Assembly (NCBI GenBank): GCA_015350385.1
Contig: WNKI01000002.1
Coordinates: 3,908,894-3,972,893, forward strand
Source: Aculops lycopersici
Lineage: Eukaryota; Arthropoda; Arachnida; Trombidiformes; Eriophyidae
Length of the DNA stretch: 64,000 bases
Direction: 5' to 3'
Part shown: piece by piece, positions 12,497 to 24,271 of the stretch
Position numbering within the stretch: the first letter of the stretch is position 1
Layout of the letters: the number at the start of each line of letters is the position of its first letter
Position numbers and translations under genes: made by a program
The notes under the pieces: generated by a model
What the model saw: the letters and a program-made list of their open reading frames with translations, nothing else
Told to the model about the DNA's origin: nothing
The model's database searches: none

Positions 12497-13927
12497 AGCA
12501 CGCGATAAGCCCACCGGCAGCCAAGTGAAGTTCGCACTTCCACTTCGTGACTCGAATTGGGATTACCAAGTTGCCGAGTGTCTTGGCAACAGCAAGCGAG
12601 CATAAGCAACAGAAATAACAACAACCCTCCAAAGGCAACAACAACAACAACAACCACCACCGACTCAACGAGCAGCGAGCCACCGAACAGGGGAAAGCGA
12701 CAAATAAAGTCCCCGAACTAAACTTGTGCCTCGACGCGACAAGAGACTGGACTGGACTTTTGGGGCCGTTGGACGAGAGCAGGCGAAAGACGAATGGCGA
12801 ATAGTAAACTTTTGGTCGTCGGAAGATCACCCTTTAATCCGCGCGAAAGTCGCGAGCAAGTTGCCTGCGCGCCAAGCTAAACGGATCAACTTCCTCCTTA
12901 CCTGTTAGAATCTGCGAGCGAGCGAGCGGGCAAATTTGCAAACCGAACCTCTTGCTTGCTTCTCGTTTGGGTTCAATGCTTAGAGAAGTTTATGTGAGGA
13001 AATTTGGCAGCATTTCGCTGGCAGCTCACTTGCCGCAAAGTGACCAACCGCGAGTGAGCAAACCAAAAGGCCGTCGGAAAGCGGGACCAGCGAAACCGAG
13101 CCCGACCATTAAACCAAAAGATTCTCTCTCCCATAAACTCGCGCTCACTATGTCGACATCAAACTTTGTGTTGACGTTTTGCGGTTCTCTGGTCATCGTC
13201 GTCATTTACTTTGCTTTGTGGCTAAAAAGAGCAACAACAAATTAGCCTCTCTCTCTGGAGTCTCTTCCAAAAAGCTCAAGTCGCCAATCAATTAGCGAAT
13301 TGGATCATGAAGTTTTGGCAGCGGAGACTGCAGTGCGGATGACCATCCGAATGGCAGAGGACATACAACGTCGTAATCACCGCCACAGAGCAGAGTAAGT
13401 AATCGAGCGCCCATTTGAGTTTACGTGCCAACGTTGTCTCTCTCTCTCGCTGGTAACTTCTACTTGGTTTGACTACTTTGCCTCGTGTCTCGAGCAAATC
13501 GTAAATTGACTTTCACGTCGTGTTAACGTTTCCCGATGGAAATTAGTGCTACACAACCCAGATTTTAGGGCAGTAGCGGCAAAATCTCACTGAAGTATGA
13601 ATTCGAACTGAAAAGTTGTGACACTTTTAACCAAAACTTTGTCGTCTAAATAAACGAAAAACTCTCTTCGAACCGTTCGCTTGGACCAACAGGCAAAAAC
13701 GGGAGAGGAGAAATCGAGCGAAACGATAGAACTGGTTGCAAAGTTTGATCAAAACACACGAGCTGCCGAGATTATGACGACAAGTCAGCTTTCGATTTTA
13801 CCGCCGCCGCCAACTCTGAACTCTATGTTCAGTTTGGCAGCTAGATTATGACAACAACGACAACAACAACAGCAACAAGGAGGAGGAGAACAAGCCGATG
13901 AAAGTGGGACAAAATTCATTCCATATT

Positions 13928-13982
13928 TCTACTCTACTCTACTCTACTCTCATCTCATCCCATCTCATCTCATCTCATCTCA
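13928..13982. repeat. Pentanucleotide array (TCTAC)n/(TCTCA)n
   Basis: Eleven 5-bp units; the first four are TCTAC and the rest TCTCA or TCCCA. This is a compound array with one constant period. Confidence 0.9.
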
Positions 13983-14538
13983 CTTCCATCTGAAGGGAAA
14001 TGAAGTTTTCATGTAGAGACAGAGAGACTGAGAGACTCACGAGTAGCAGTGAAAAGTATTTGACAACATTGAGACTCGCGGGCAAATTCAAATTTTCGCG
14101 CTTCAATTAATTTCTGATTGACGCCGCCGCCTCGAAGTGGCAGTTTCCTTTGGTTCAGTCTGGTTTAGGTTGCCCATCAGTTTGCCAGTTGGTTCGTTGG
14201 TTTTAGTCGTTGGTGCCTCGGATGATTTAAAGTTTAGAGCTACGAGAATGAGAGCTCACATCCAGCGACTAAAACCGGAGCCGAGGCTGATATTCGCCGC
14301 GTCTGCCGGAAGTGCACTACGCCATATCGACTCCCTCTCTCGCGCGCTTCAATGAGAAATTTATTTCCTCCAAAGCAAGCTCCAAATTGGATTAAACTTG
14401 TATTAAAAAGTTCAACTTTGGTGTTCCTTAGCAGGTGGGCGTGGCTCTTGCATTTCCTTTCAGCCCGCAAATGCGCTGATTGGGCTCAATGTCGTTGAGC
14501 TTTACCGGATTCACTCTCGAAGAGGAAGATAGCAAAGT

Positions 14539-14554
14539 GGCGCCACCTGTTGGG
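14539..14554 (-). promoter_or_regulatory. CTCF-like site B
   Basis: The minus strand reads CCCAACAGGTGGCGCC: upstream CC plus the AGGTGGCGC core, one of the best matches in the window. Confidence 0.45.
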
Positions 14555-15802
14555 ATGGCCCAACCGAAGGGATCAATCTCGTTTGGCAAACTTAAAACTT
14601 TGAACAATGTTAGCTGGCAACAACAATAACCAGGGCATTGAAATGGATAAAAGTCACAGGATAGTTGGCGCCGATGAGTCACCAAATGTGCCACCGATTT
14701 GCACGTAAGTCGCGCCCAAATCTGTATTAATTTTAGTGTGTCCCAGTCTCTCCTCTCATCTGACGACCGTTGGCCAGTAAATAAACAAAAACTTAGCTGA
14801 ACGGAATAGAGATGACCAAGTAAACTGATCGGCCGATCGGTCGACTGGGAATTCTACTGGGTCGCTAGTGTGGCGCTAGATTTCGTCGCCTCTGGTATAT
14901 CCTCTTTGAATGTGATCCGTCGATGAAGCGACGGTGGCGGCCGGAGAGGAAAATGTGAGGCAGATTATCTGGTGCATTGCGAATCTTGGGCGCAAAGTTA
15001 CGTGGCCAATATTGGAGGCCGTTAACTTCCGGTATAATCTCATCACGCGTACGAGAGAGTGAGAGAGAGAGAGATGAGAAATAACAAGCAAAAAGAGATT
15101 GAATCTCGCAGTGATATTTGCTGCTGTGATTGTAGCAGCGGCAGCAGTTGCAATAGCAAATTGATTCTTTCGCCGGGAGCCGGAAGTGGAGCGGCAGAGA
15201 GAATCGGTTTGGTTCTTTTCAACAAAGACACAAACGCAAACGTAGAAAGTGAGCGAGAGAATCCACCTGACGGGACAAGTGGTTGCCCATCATCATCATC
15301 GTCGTAGATAGAAGCGTTGTCGGCCATTATCATTGCGTCCGATCAATTGATTCGAGTGGCGAGCGGCGCAGAGAAGCATTGGCAATTTAGACAGAGAGAG
15401 AGAGAGAGCGGCTCCATTTTGAGGCTGTAGTGAATGTTGATGCCAAATGGGAAACCAGAAATCAGTGTGGCAGTGCCACACTGGCACACACCACATAACA
15501 CAACAGGCAAAGAAACATAACCGCCGACATAACAGCGATAATAATAATGATAATATTTTCCGCTTCCTGAACCAAACTTTGCGCTATGGATTCAGGATTT
15601 AGGATTCTCTAGTGGCAACAACATCAACTTTTCGTCTAACATCGATGATAACAATACCAACAACAAATATATATATGATATTGGCCACATAAATCCACTG
15701 GTATCATAGCCATCATCATCACAATAGAAGAGCAGAGTATAATTTCTGCCCGCTAGACATTAGCGAGTTTGCTGTCGTTGGATGTCCAGTTGGTCAAACA
15801 AA

Positions 15803-15828
15803 AAGTGAGCCGAGTTTTTGGCTCACTT
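15803..15828. repeat. Perfect 9-bp inverted repeat, 8-nt loop
   Basis: AAGTGAGCC and GGCTCACTT flank GAGTTTTT. No gene lies close enough for it to act as a 3'-end structure. Confidence 0.7.
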
Positions 15829-16214
15829 CGCCCACGAGGCACGTTGATTGAAATCGATCACCAAAGAAACGTTGACGAAAACTCTGGCTGATGGCAGCGT
15901 AAACGTCAAGGGGAATAATGATATCGACAACAACAACAACAACAATAATAATAATGCCCATCGATTATAACGTTCAGCGCATCCAATTGAAATCCTAGCT
16001 CCTCGTTCTCGCTAACGCAACTTCCGGCAACCAACAAAACCGGCGACTCCTAAGGGAGCCTCCAATTTATAAGCGGCAAATCAGTCTGCTGCTGGCTGGA
16101 TGTAGACTGATTCCATGCATTTGGACTTGCAGCTTGCTTCCGGTTAAAGTAGAAGCAACCACTTGTCGTGTTGCGAGGGAGAGTTGGACTCTCTAGTGAG
16201 CGTAAAGAGATTGG

Positions 16215-16236
16215 AAGAGAGAGAGAGAGAGAGAGA
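16215..16236. repeat. (GA)n microsatellite
   Basis: Eleven uninterrupted GA units. Confidence 0.85.
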
Positions 16237-16672
16237 TGGAGAGAGTAAATCCACAGAAGCGTTTAATTGAATGCGCGCCGAGTTGTTGATGTCAGTTTCT
16301 TGTCTGTCGTCGTCGTTGGTTTAGCCATTGGCGTTACCTTAGTTTCCTTAGTGTCGCAAGTTGGGATTCAAATTCAAATCCATGCCGAGAGACGCGACTA
16401 AAGACTGAAGATTAGAGCACGAGACGAGGGACGAGAGACGAGAGACTAAAAGGGAACAGGACAAAGGGACTGTGAGTGTGTGTCGACTACGACGCCGGTG
16501 GTCGTGCAATTCTCATTAAAAGAGGAGCACTAAGAACAACAATAACAATGGCAGTGACAGTGACACCGATTAGATTGACTGGCACAGACTTTGGGTCGCC
16601 AAATGGGTAGGTAAGTCGATGAGAGTTACATCACATTATGCGCACGAAGGGCACGTGCATATCACCATCGTC

Positions 16673-16675
<3 letters not shown>

Positions 16676-16705
<30 letters not shown>
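16676..16705. repeat. (CT)15 microsatellite
   Basis: An uninterrupted CT run of about 30 nt. Confidence 0.9.
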
Positions 16706-16707
<2 letters not shown>

Positions 16708-17296
16708 TTGTGTTGTTCGTTCCTATGGAATGGAGTTGAGTGGGATGAAGTAAAATAAAATGGACCAGTACCAAAATCCTCTTGCCTCGACTCTAAATTT
16801 AACTCTAGTATCATCAACAGCAACAATGAGCTTACTTTGCATTCCCTTGCGGCCACCAGCCAACTGGACGCGTTGCTCTTTGTTTGTCGGAAGTTGCGAG
16901 TGTGACTTGCTTCAGTTTGTATGCAACTTTAGCTCACAAAGTTGAACCGATGCGCCAACTAGCGAGCAGCCATTTGAATTCGAGCAAACTTCAACCCGAA
17001 GCCAAATGGAAAGCCACTCTTGATTCTGCTGATTGGATTAGACTTAAGGCAGATAAAGGTAAAACAAGTTGTTATTTGAACCAATCAGACAGAATGATGA
17101 TGGCGGTGGCCAGATGAAGAGCACCGTTATCTCCAATTCCATCCTCATTCTTGTCCCGTGTGGTAGACCGATTGGAAGATGTTAAAGTCACTTTTTCCAT
17201 CTCGAGAGCCACTTTAGCTGTGCTTATATTTTAAGCCAAGTTGCATGCAAAAGTCGGTTGCGGTGATATCCCGCTAGCCGGATAAACAAACCAACC

Positions 17297-17316
17297 GATC
17301 GATCGATCGATCGATC
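17297..17316. repeat. (GATC)5
   Basis: Five perfect GATC units. The unit is self-complementary, so the array can fold or cruciform. Confidence 0.9.
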
Positions 17317-17565
17317 AGAATTGGATTTGCCTCAGACTTAAACTCGACTGGCGCAGTGGTTATTACGCAAGCAACTGAGTGAGAGCTCCTCTCACTTGTG
17401 AGCCATTAACCTGAATCCTTGTTCTCTGCTGATCCTCTGAAAACCTCGGCCGACCGACGGGCGCGGGTCAACTGAGTCAAGAGGACGGCTGAAAACTTGC
17501 GGCTCGTGCTAATGACAACAAAAACAGGTGAGTTTGGCCAGGTGAGAGTTAGACTAGAAAGAGAC

Positions 17566-17567
<2 letters not shown>

Positions 17568-17601
<34 letters not shown>
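17568..17601. repeat. (AG)n microsatellite
   Basis: About seventeen AG units. It lies 40 nt after two CAGGTGAG words that look like splice donors. Confidence 0.9.
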
Positions 17602-17602
<1 letters not shown>

Positions 17603-17735
17603 GAACAACAAGTGGCACCCTTTTGATCCAGTTGCCAGTTCGCATAAAGGTTCCCTTCGTTTGCTGTCGTCGCGCTCATCCTCGTCGTCGGTTTATCTTT
17701 GAGGCTACCAAACAGTTAGATGGAATTCTCTCTCT

Positions 17736-17762
17736 CTTGCATTAGAACCTGTCTAATGCAAG
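17736..17762. repeat. Perfect 11-bp inverted repeat, 5-nt loop
   Basis: CTTGCATTAGA (17736-17746), loop ACCTG, then TCTAATGCAAG (17752-17762). The 3' arm shares GTCTAATGCAAG with the hairpin at 24247. Confidence 0.8.
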
Positions 17763-18072
17763 GAAGGCAACGAGGAGAACTCAAATCGCAAGCGGCGACC
17801 GCAACCGACTTGGCGGCTCGCCCGGCGGACGTCCTGTCGCGCCCATGCAAAAGCAGATTCAGATGTAAGAGTCGCAAACATTGAAAGCGAATGAGCGAGC
17901 AAGAGAAATCGACTGTCCGCCAAATTGACGGCTTGCCAAATTAGAGTTAGTTGGCCGCTTGGCTGGCTAGCTTGCAAGACGAGTGACCTGTTGAGCGGCT
18001 TAATGATTTAGTTTGCCGCTCAGTTCGCTTGGCAACCATTTTTACATGGAACAACTTAAATGGAGCAACTAA

Positions 18073-18116
18073 CCAAAACCAAAACCAAAACTGAAACTGA
18101 AACTGAAACTGAAACA
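18073..18116. repeat. Hexanucleotide array (CCAAAA)n/(CTGAAA)n
   Basis: Three CCAAAA-type units are followed by four to five CTGAAA units. On the minus strand it creates Phe-Gln and Val-Ser repeat ORFs. Confidence 0.85.
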
Positions 18117-18818
18117 GCGAAAAAATAGGCGAGCAATGGATCAAAATTGTGGCTTTGCTCGACTTGGCTTCTCGGCGCACAGGTAACAAACATTTGCATT
18201 TCATCAAAATCCAAAGTGAAACGAGGAGAAAATAGATGGAGATTCACTATCTTCAAACAAAAAGAAGGAGAAAGACACAAATGAGCGTCCTAACAAACGA
18301 CTCTCTTTCTCTCTCTCGCTTTGCTCTTTCTTTCGGCGAGCCATAAATTCCAAAATGGCAGCGAAAGAAGGACGAAGAAACGAGGATGCCAATAACAGAG
18401 TCATAAAGAAGTCTAAAAGATTTCATTGAACCTGACGATTAGAATTACGATTACGACTCCAGCGAGACCAACACCGCAATGCTGACAATCAAAACCACGA
18501 CGGCGACAGCTCATAGATTATGCAATCAACAAGTGTGCGCAAGTGTCGCGTTTGCTCGCCGACGCGCGACAACAAGTGTCAGTCTCGGGTAAAATAGTGG
18601 ACAGACGCCACTCGCGTTCAGGCTCAAGCGAGTGGTAACATTGAGTTTAGTTCACACTTTCGGTGATTGAGCGCAAACGTCTCAGGTAGAGGTTCTGAGA
18701 AAATAGTGCCAAGTTTTAGAGTCGGCGAGGAAAATTTGGATAAAATGCGACTATAAATAAGCTGCTTAATGGTCACTAGTTTGTACGTTTGTGTAAACGT
18801 GAGAGCCATAGAAAGAAA

Positions 18819-18833
18819 GGCCACCTGTTGTCG
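18819..18833 (-). promoter_or_regulatory. CTCF-like site C
   Basis: The minus strand reads CGACAACAGGTGGCC. The AACAGGTGGC word is shared with the other sites, but the GCGC end is degenerate. Confidence 0.3.
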
Positions 18834-19462
18834 TGTGTTGGCCGTGAAATTTAAACCTCCAAATGAGAGTAATTGAAATGAAATGTTGTTTGCAATAAAC
18901 ACAAACACACACAAACTAACTAACTTTTTCTCCTTCCTTTTTATTTCATATGTACATATATATGAGAGAAGGAAACTTATGGGAAAATTTTCGATGCTTC
19001 ATGTTCTGAAAAAGTGGTTCGTTTCTCTCCACTTTTGCCTGATCTTTTTCTAGAGTCGGTAGCTCACACCGATTGGCTAGTTACCTGAACTTTTGAGACA
19101 CACACACAAATATATCATATAACAGCAGTGGCATCAGCACCAGCGGCATAAGCAACGATGGCCATCAATTATTTCAAGCTACTTCTACCGAGACACGATC
19201 ATTTATCTATCTTACCTTTCGAGCTCGATGATGCTGTGGCGTCATGTCCACTGCGCGTTAAACGAGCGGCCGAGTTCAGACCAAAGCTGGGAGTTGAGTT
19301 ATATTTGGACTCAACTTTTTCAGTCCAATGTGTAGTACTCACCGTTGATGCCACTTCAGTTGAAATCTTCATAACTCTCCCTCGCAAATGAATAATGATG
19401 AGACCAAGAATTGAACTGATGCTCACTCACTTTTTTACTTCTCTGCACGAAAACTCTACCTC

Positions 19463-19478
19463 AACCACCTGTTGTCGG
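19463..19478 (-). promoter_or_regulatory. CTCF-like site D
   Basis: The minus strand reads CCGACAACAGGTGGTT. It shares GACAACAGGTGG with site C and diverges at the 3' end. Confidence 0.25.
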
Positions 19479-19627
19479 TTCAGAAAGGAGAGAGTCAAAC
19501 ACTCGGTTGCGCAAGTTGAACTCTTGGGCGACATCTAGAGAAGCGGCCAAAATGATATCTGAACAGTTAATTGGTGCCCTCAACTCGTCGACTTTGGTGT
19601 CGCTGATTACCCCAAGTCGCCGAATCC

Positions 19628-19646
19628 AGCGCCACCTGCTGAATGA
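19628..19646 (-). promoter_or_regulatory. CTCF-like site E
   Basis: The minus strand reads TCATTCAGCAGGTGGCGCT. The CAGCAGGTGGCGCT part is essentially the vertebrate CTCF core, so this is the strongest match. It lies 165 bp from site D. Confidence 0.5.
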
Positions 19647-20527
19647 ATCTCGCCCGTCATAATAACAAATAATTGCCATCCGCCTGGTCGATAGCTCCTC
19701 GGGTGACATTTGTTGCGCTCCCACTTGTCCGCTAACTTACCATCGTTTTGTGCCCTGTGTGTTGAGTGACGAACGTGGGATTATATTTGCATAGTCAGGG
19801 GGATCAAAAGTCAAAACTTCATTCTAATATGAGCGCAACAAGTGTCAGTGGATGGAAGTCGCGAACATGAAAAATTGTGAGCATTCATCAGAGAAAATCA
19901 AACACAGGTAGAGCCAGTTGGAATTGAAATTAAAATTGCATTTGAAGAAAAAGAAGATGAAGAGGAGAACCACCGAAGAGGCCATTTGTGCGCCTGTGTG
20001 GCGCCCACGACCACGGCAAACAACAACAGCAACAGCAAACCAACATGACGAAGACGCCACTTGGTGACAGGATAATTGGCGACTTCCAGCCGCCAGTCTC
20101 GTCGCAATAGCAATCGTCGTCGTCGACTTCGTCTCGAGGTGGTTGCTGCTGCCGTTGTCCCTCTCACCTTGAATTTGGGAATCTACCTAGTGGTAAGCAA
20201 AATAAACTACCTGTTGTTGGCAGGGTTGGCCACACAGAATCTAGCAGGCAACCGGATTTGCGCAAGTCGCTCCGTGGCCGTCAGCATTTACACAGGAGCA
20301 ATGTTCTGTTGGATGGATGGATATTTCGATCTCAAAGTCTGATGGGCAGATCGCGTTGGACAAACAAGATCACACACAAGCACAGGTGGGCGAGTGAATG
20401 AGCAGGTAGCACAATGGAAATTGGACGCACTTGCAACGCGAGCTTTGTCGACGGTTTCCGCCACAACAGCAACAGGTAGTTCTTGTTCCTTTATGTTGCT
20501 GCGCAACAAAACACTCATGCAGCGCGC

Positions 20528-20530
<3 letters not shown>

Positions 20531-20561
<31 letters not shown>
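20531..20561. repeat. (GA)n microsatellite
   Basis: Fifteen GA units. They explain the Leu-Ser repeat ORFs on the minus strand. Confidence 0.9.
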
Positions 20562-20563
<2 letters not shown>

Positions 20564-21783
20564 CTCGAAACGGCGAGCAAAATTGCTTGCCGCAACCGAC
20601 AAATGTGAAGATAATTGAATGGGAAAGGGCGACTAAAAGTTCCCATCGTCTGCTCATTATTTGCAACCACCATCCGCTTACCTGGTTGTTGCTCGCATTC
20701 TTCTATATTCCAACGAGCAACTTTAACGAGAGCTCCAGCAACAACAACTTGTGTGGCCTCCACTCACTCAATGGTCGCCACCAGCAACAGGTGAAAGTTT
20801 GCACCTTTCTTCGAGGTGAATGAGAAAAGTTGTTAAATTTGCAAAGCTTCGGGTATTGTAATTAGATCAACTTTGTATCAAACAGCACAGAACAATATGG
20901 CCGCCCAAGTGGGTAGCTTAGGACAAATGACTAGCTCAAACGTTGGCGCTCGCTCGTTTCCTTGAAACTCGATCATTTGCATCCGCCATCCGAAAAAATT
21001 GCAGCAAGCAGCTCGGGAACGCCCACCTGTTTGCTATCGCTAGTTCAGTTTAAATCAATTGTAGCTGACGGAGCATAACGCACCCAAAGCGAGTTAAGTT
21101 TCGAGGTAGTTACGAGAAAATTGAATATGGAATCTCATTCAATATTTCCATTCGTAGTGGTCGAGCAGGTAATTTAAGTGGGTGATTTACCTATTTGTTG
21201 AACGAATTTCCAAGTAGTGAGAGTATCAGCGGCAAAGCCGATCGATCATCTGAATTCTCGTTGCCGTCGTTGGCGCAACGCATCCGTCTTTCTCTCGAGC
21301 TCTAAACAGAAAATTGAATGGACATCGATTTTGATACCAGGTAAAAGATACCAGAGAAAGCTCGCTGGCTAATGAATAACTTGCCACGTTTGTTGCTTAA
21401 ATAACGAGGGAAAAAGTGGAAGATATAAGAGAAGCAAGAGAGAGACCATGACGACGACGACGAAACGCTTAACAAGTGGCTTCTTTTATAAGCTCCAAAT
21501 TTCTTTTTCTTCTCTCTCGACTTGGCAATCTGATTAGCGATGCGCGCGATCATCTGTCGTCCCATTGTTTAGATTATCGGTCGGTTTCGAGACCAACTGG
21601 CCATCAACTGCCCTTACGAGTGCCGCTAATGACGCAACCAAATGCGTTGGCGTTCGTCATTTGGTCGTGCTGTCGCTAATGATTCGCCCGAACTTCCGGT
21701 CGATGGTTGTGCTGCTAACGAGTCAAGAGTTTAGTTGAGTGGATACGGGTCGGCCGATCAACCGGTGGCTAGATAGTGTGGTG

Positions 21784-21801
21784 GGCGCCACCTGTTGCCG
21801 G
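21784..21801 (-). promoter_or_regulatory. CTCF-like site F
   Basis: The minus strand reads CCGGCAACAGGTGGCGCC, nearly the same core as site B. Confidence 0.45.
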
Positions 21802-23018
21802 TTGTGGTTGAACCAATCAGGATCCGAATTGGGACTCTAAATCCCGAATCTCTCTTTTGCTTTTTCTTTCTTTCCGTGGCCTTAATGTCGACACCAACCA
21901 CCAAGTAAAAGGTCGAATTACTAGAAGAGAGGACTAGCGAGCGAGCGAGAGAGAAATTCAAATTTAACTACAAAATCCGATGGACTTGTTCACTTGCTCT
22001 CTAGTTTTCGATGGGATTACTGCTGTTGCTACTATTATTACTATTGCTGTTATCGGACTAGAATCGGACTGATCGGCTTAAGTGCAGGCGAGCAGTCGAT
22101 GGCTTGGATCTCGTTGCAGCTTAAGTCTTATGGCGAATCGATCGATTCTCACTCGCCGCTGTGGTTTTTAGAGAGTCTGTTTTGTTGTTGTTGGCCCAAC
22201 TTTCTAAGTTTATTTGTGGCCGGATGTGCTGCAGTTTAAGTGCAAGTAGACGCCAACGGCGGCGACGTCGACGTCGACCAAAGTATCCGCTTGATTTTTC
22301 CTTTCATCAGCAAGAATTAGTGGTATCTTTAGAAGTAGAGGTAGTGTTTTGCAAAATTGAGGCGCACGAACGAGATAACGGCACACAAAACAACAATATA
22401 AACTCTACTCACTCGCTTGCCGATTGTAACTGTTTCAAGGCACGCAACTAGCGTATCAATCAGCTGCCACTGCTACCTGTTGCATTTTTCTACCCCCTCT
22501 CTCTCTAACTGCAAACTCATCTTAGTTGCCGCTTGCTGTGCGAATTTAGATCACGGCGGCCGATCGTTCATTTGGGCAGCAAATCGATTGGATCAAATTG
22601 GAGGCAGCTCACTTCGTTTCGTTTGGCTGGCGGTCGCAGTTGTGTAAAAGTGACTGGCCTCCGAGACTTTCGCTACCTCTGATCCCGTGCCTGTCGACGT
22701 GTCCGCTGTCAAGCCAGCTAGCTTGCCACCGAGTCTCGGATGGAAACAATTGAGCGACGTCTTGGTATCACAAATCCTCCAAAAGCCAGAATAGACAATG
22801 AAAGCGAGAGAGATACATTTGTGTGTATTTGTAATTGATTGCCAGTCTATCGATAGCCTGGCCCAAGTTGGCCTTTGCGCGCCAACAACACAATAACTTC
22901 GCCGGTAGCCACCAACTAAACACACATAGCGATAGAGAGACTAATACTCTCCTTATTTTGGCTCACTTACACTGGGTTTCTAAGCCAAATCAGCGAAAGC
23001 ATTGTAGTCCATGGCCTT

Positions 23019-23036
23019 GCAGCCACCTGTTGAGCC
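23019..23036 (-). promoter_or_regulatory. CTCF-like site G
   Basis: The minus strand reads GGCTCAACAGGTGGCTGC, with the CAACAGGTGGC core. Confidence 0.35.
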
Positions 23037-23068
23037 GCCAGTGCAATCGCAACCACTACTGCCACTCA

Positions 23069-23100
23069 CTCAGTCAGTCAGTCAGTCAGTCTGTCTGTCT
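23069..23100. repeat. (CAGT)n/(CTGT)n tetranucleotide array
   Basis: Five to six CAGT units are followed by CTGT units. Confidence 0.85.
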
Positions 23101-23609
23101 CTCGGTCGGTTTGTCGATAAGCTAGCTTACTAACTACTCAAGTAGTAAACTTGGAGTGATTCCCACAACCACAACCGCGACCGCAAGCTTTCAAATTGAA
23201 AGTGGCCTGGTGAACTCAGCAACTAGTCTTAGCTGCTGATGGGCATGCAAATCAAGTCAATGAATTTTGATCTAAATTCGTGCGCCTCGGCAACAGAATT
23301 GAATCCTTTCGTCGCTTCGCTTCAACTTTAGCTCACTGGCCGACAGATGATCGTTTGATTGTGGACCGGCAACGAGTGGCGCGCTGCTAGCATCATCAAT
23401 GAAACTCTGATGATTGCAACCCGAAGATTTCTAGCCAGGCGAAGCGCGAGATGACTGCGATGCTCAGAACGAGAGACCGATCGCCAGGTAAAATAAGCGA
23501 TCCGCTGTAAAGGATAATCTTTGTTGTGAGGAGTTGAGTTGGTGACGCAACTCAACACGCCAGGTAATTTAGCATGTAAATTAGAACAAATTAGTGGAGT
23601 AAAGTCCTC

Positions 23610-23650
23610 ACTACTAATACTATTACTGCTGCTGCTGCTGCTGCCGCTGC
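23610..23650. repeat. (ACT)n/(GCT)n trinucleotide array
   Basis: ACTACTAATACTATTACTGC grades into GCT units. Confidence 0.8.
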
Positions 23651-23893
23651 TTCCACTGCTCGCAGCGAACTAAGGTTCTCAGTCACACGATGCCTTCTGT
23701 TTGAACTTTCCCACTTCCCACTATCCGCTTTGAGCTCCACTCTCTTATGCTTTCGATTGCGTGAAAGTTTCCTCCACTCACCTGAGAGTGCCACTGAGAA
23801 AACCGCACCCGCAACTATCCGAGCAGCCAGCCAGCCAACAACAAGCCGACTGACCAAGTTACCTGTTGGCTCACGCATCGGAAGAGCAGAGCA

Positions 23894-23907
23894 TCGCCAC
23901 CTGGCGG
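23894..23907 (-). promoter_or_regulatory. CTCF-like site H
   Basis: The minus strand reads CCGCCAGGTGGCGA. It is partly palindromic (CGCCACCTGGCG), so its orientation is ambiguous. Confidence 0.3.
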
Positions 23908-24246
23908 CAATAACCCACTAACTAGAGTCTGCTGATTACCCAAGTCCCTGGCCAACTTCTCACAGTTCGCATCAAATCGAAGCGGGGTAAATGGAGAGGC
24001 AAATGAAAATAGTGAATGGAATGAGCAGCGACCACGTTGAACTAGCGAGCCAATCAATCAAATCAATTGCAAACAACTAAGAAAACTCAATCAACTCTCT
24101 CAACTCAAGGAACCCAGTGACGCAACGCTAGTCCCTGTCCTCTCCCCCTCTCACTCTAAACCAACTAGAATCGTTTAGTAGCGGGTAAAGTGAGATTGAA
24201 TGCAAAAATACTTAAAGTACAGGTATGCATTTGATCTAATTAATTA

Positions 24247-24271
24247 ATTGACTTGTCTAATGCAAGTCAAT
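24247..24271. repeat. Perfect 9-bp inverted repeat, 7-nt loop
   Basis: ATTGACTTG and CAAGTCAAT flank TCTAATG. The word GTCTAATGCAAG spans the loop and recurs in the 17736 hairpin. Confidence 0.7.

Larger units (their letters stand above)
10000..16999. other. Gene desert, part 2
   Basis: No gene recognised. It includes three period-5 or period-6 microsatellites (10021, 12178, 13928), GA/CT arrays (16215, 16676), two TTACGTAACG copies (11505, 12487), four exact ETS 8-mers (14306, 15025, 15180, 16020), and one strong CTCF-like site at 14539. The longest ORF (12072-12830, minus) is dominated by Leu, Ser and Ala low complexity and has no recognisable domain. Confidence 0.6.
17000..23999. other. 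Gene desert, part 3
   Basis: No gene recognised. This is the part with most CTCF-like sites: 18819, 19463, 19628, 21784, 23019 and 23894, all with the CCACCTG word on the plus strand. It also holds GA arrays at 17568 and 20531, a GATC array at 17297, an AAACTG-type array at 18073, CAGT/CTGT at 23069, and a perfect 11-bp hairpin at 17736-17762. Confidence 0.6.

Noticed and set aside
12072..12830. 252-codon ORF on the minus strand in the desert
   Set aside because: It is composed of Leu/Ser/Ala low complexity and a Thr-Asn repeat from the (GTATTA)n array; no domain, no splice logic, and it overlaps equally good ORFs in other frames.
12952..13245. 97-codon plus-strand ORF ending in a hydrophobic segment
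   Set aside because: A tail-anchored peptide is conceivable, but there is no other support: no conserved wording, no promoter, no polyadenylation signal nearby.
17526..17546. Two CAGGTGAG words that look like splice donors
   Set aside because: No exon with coding character precedes them and no matching acceptor is evident; CAGGTG words are common throughout the region.
20288..20666. Overlapping minus-strand ORFs with Leu-Ser repeats (similar ones at 9110, 15043 and 17406)
   Set aside because: They are translations of GA/CT microsatellites.
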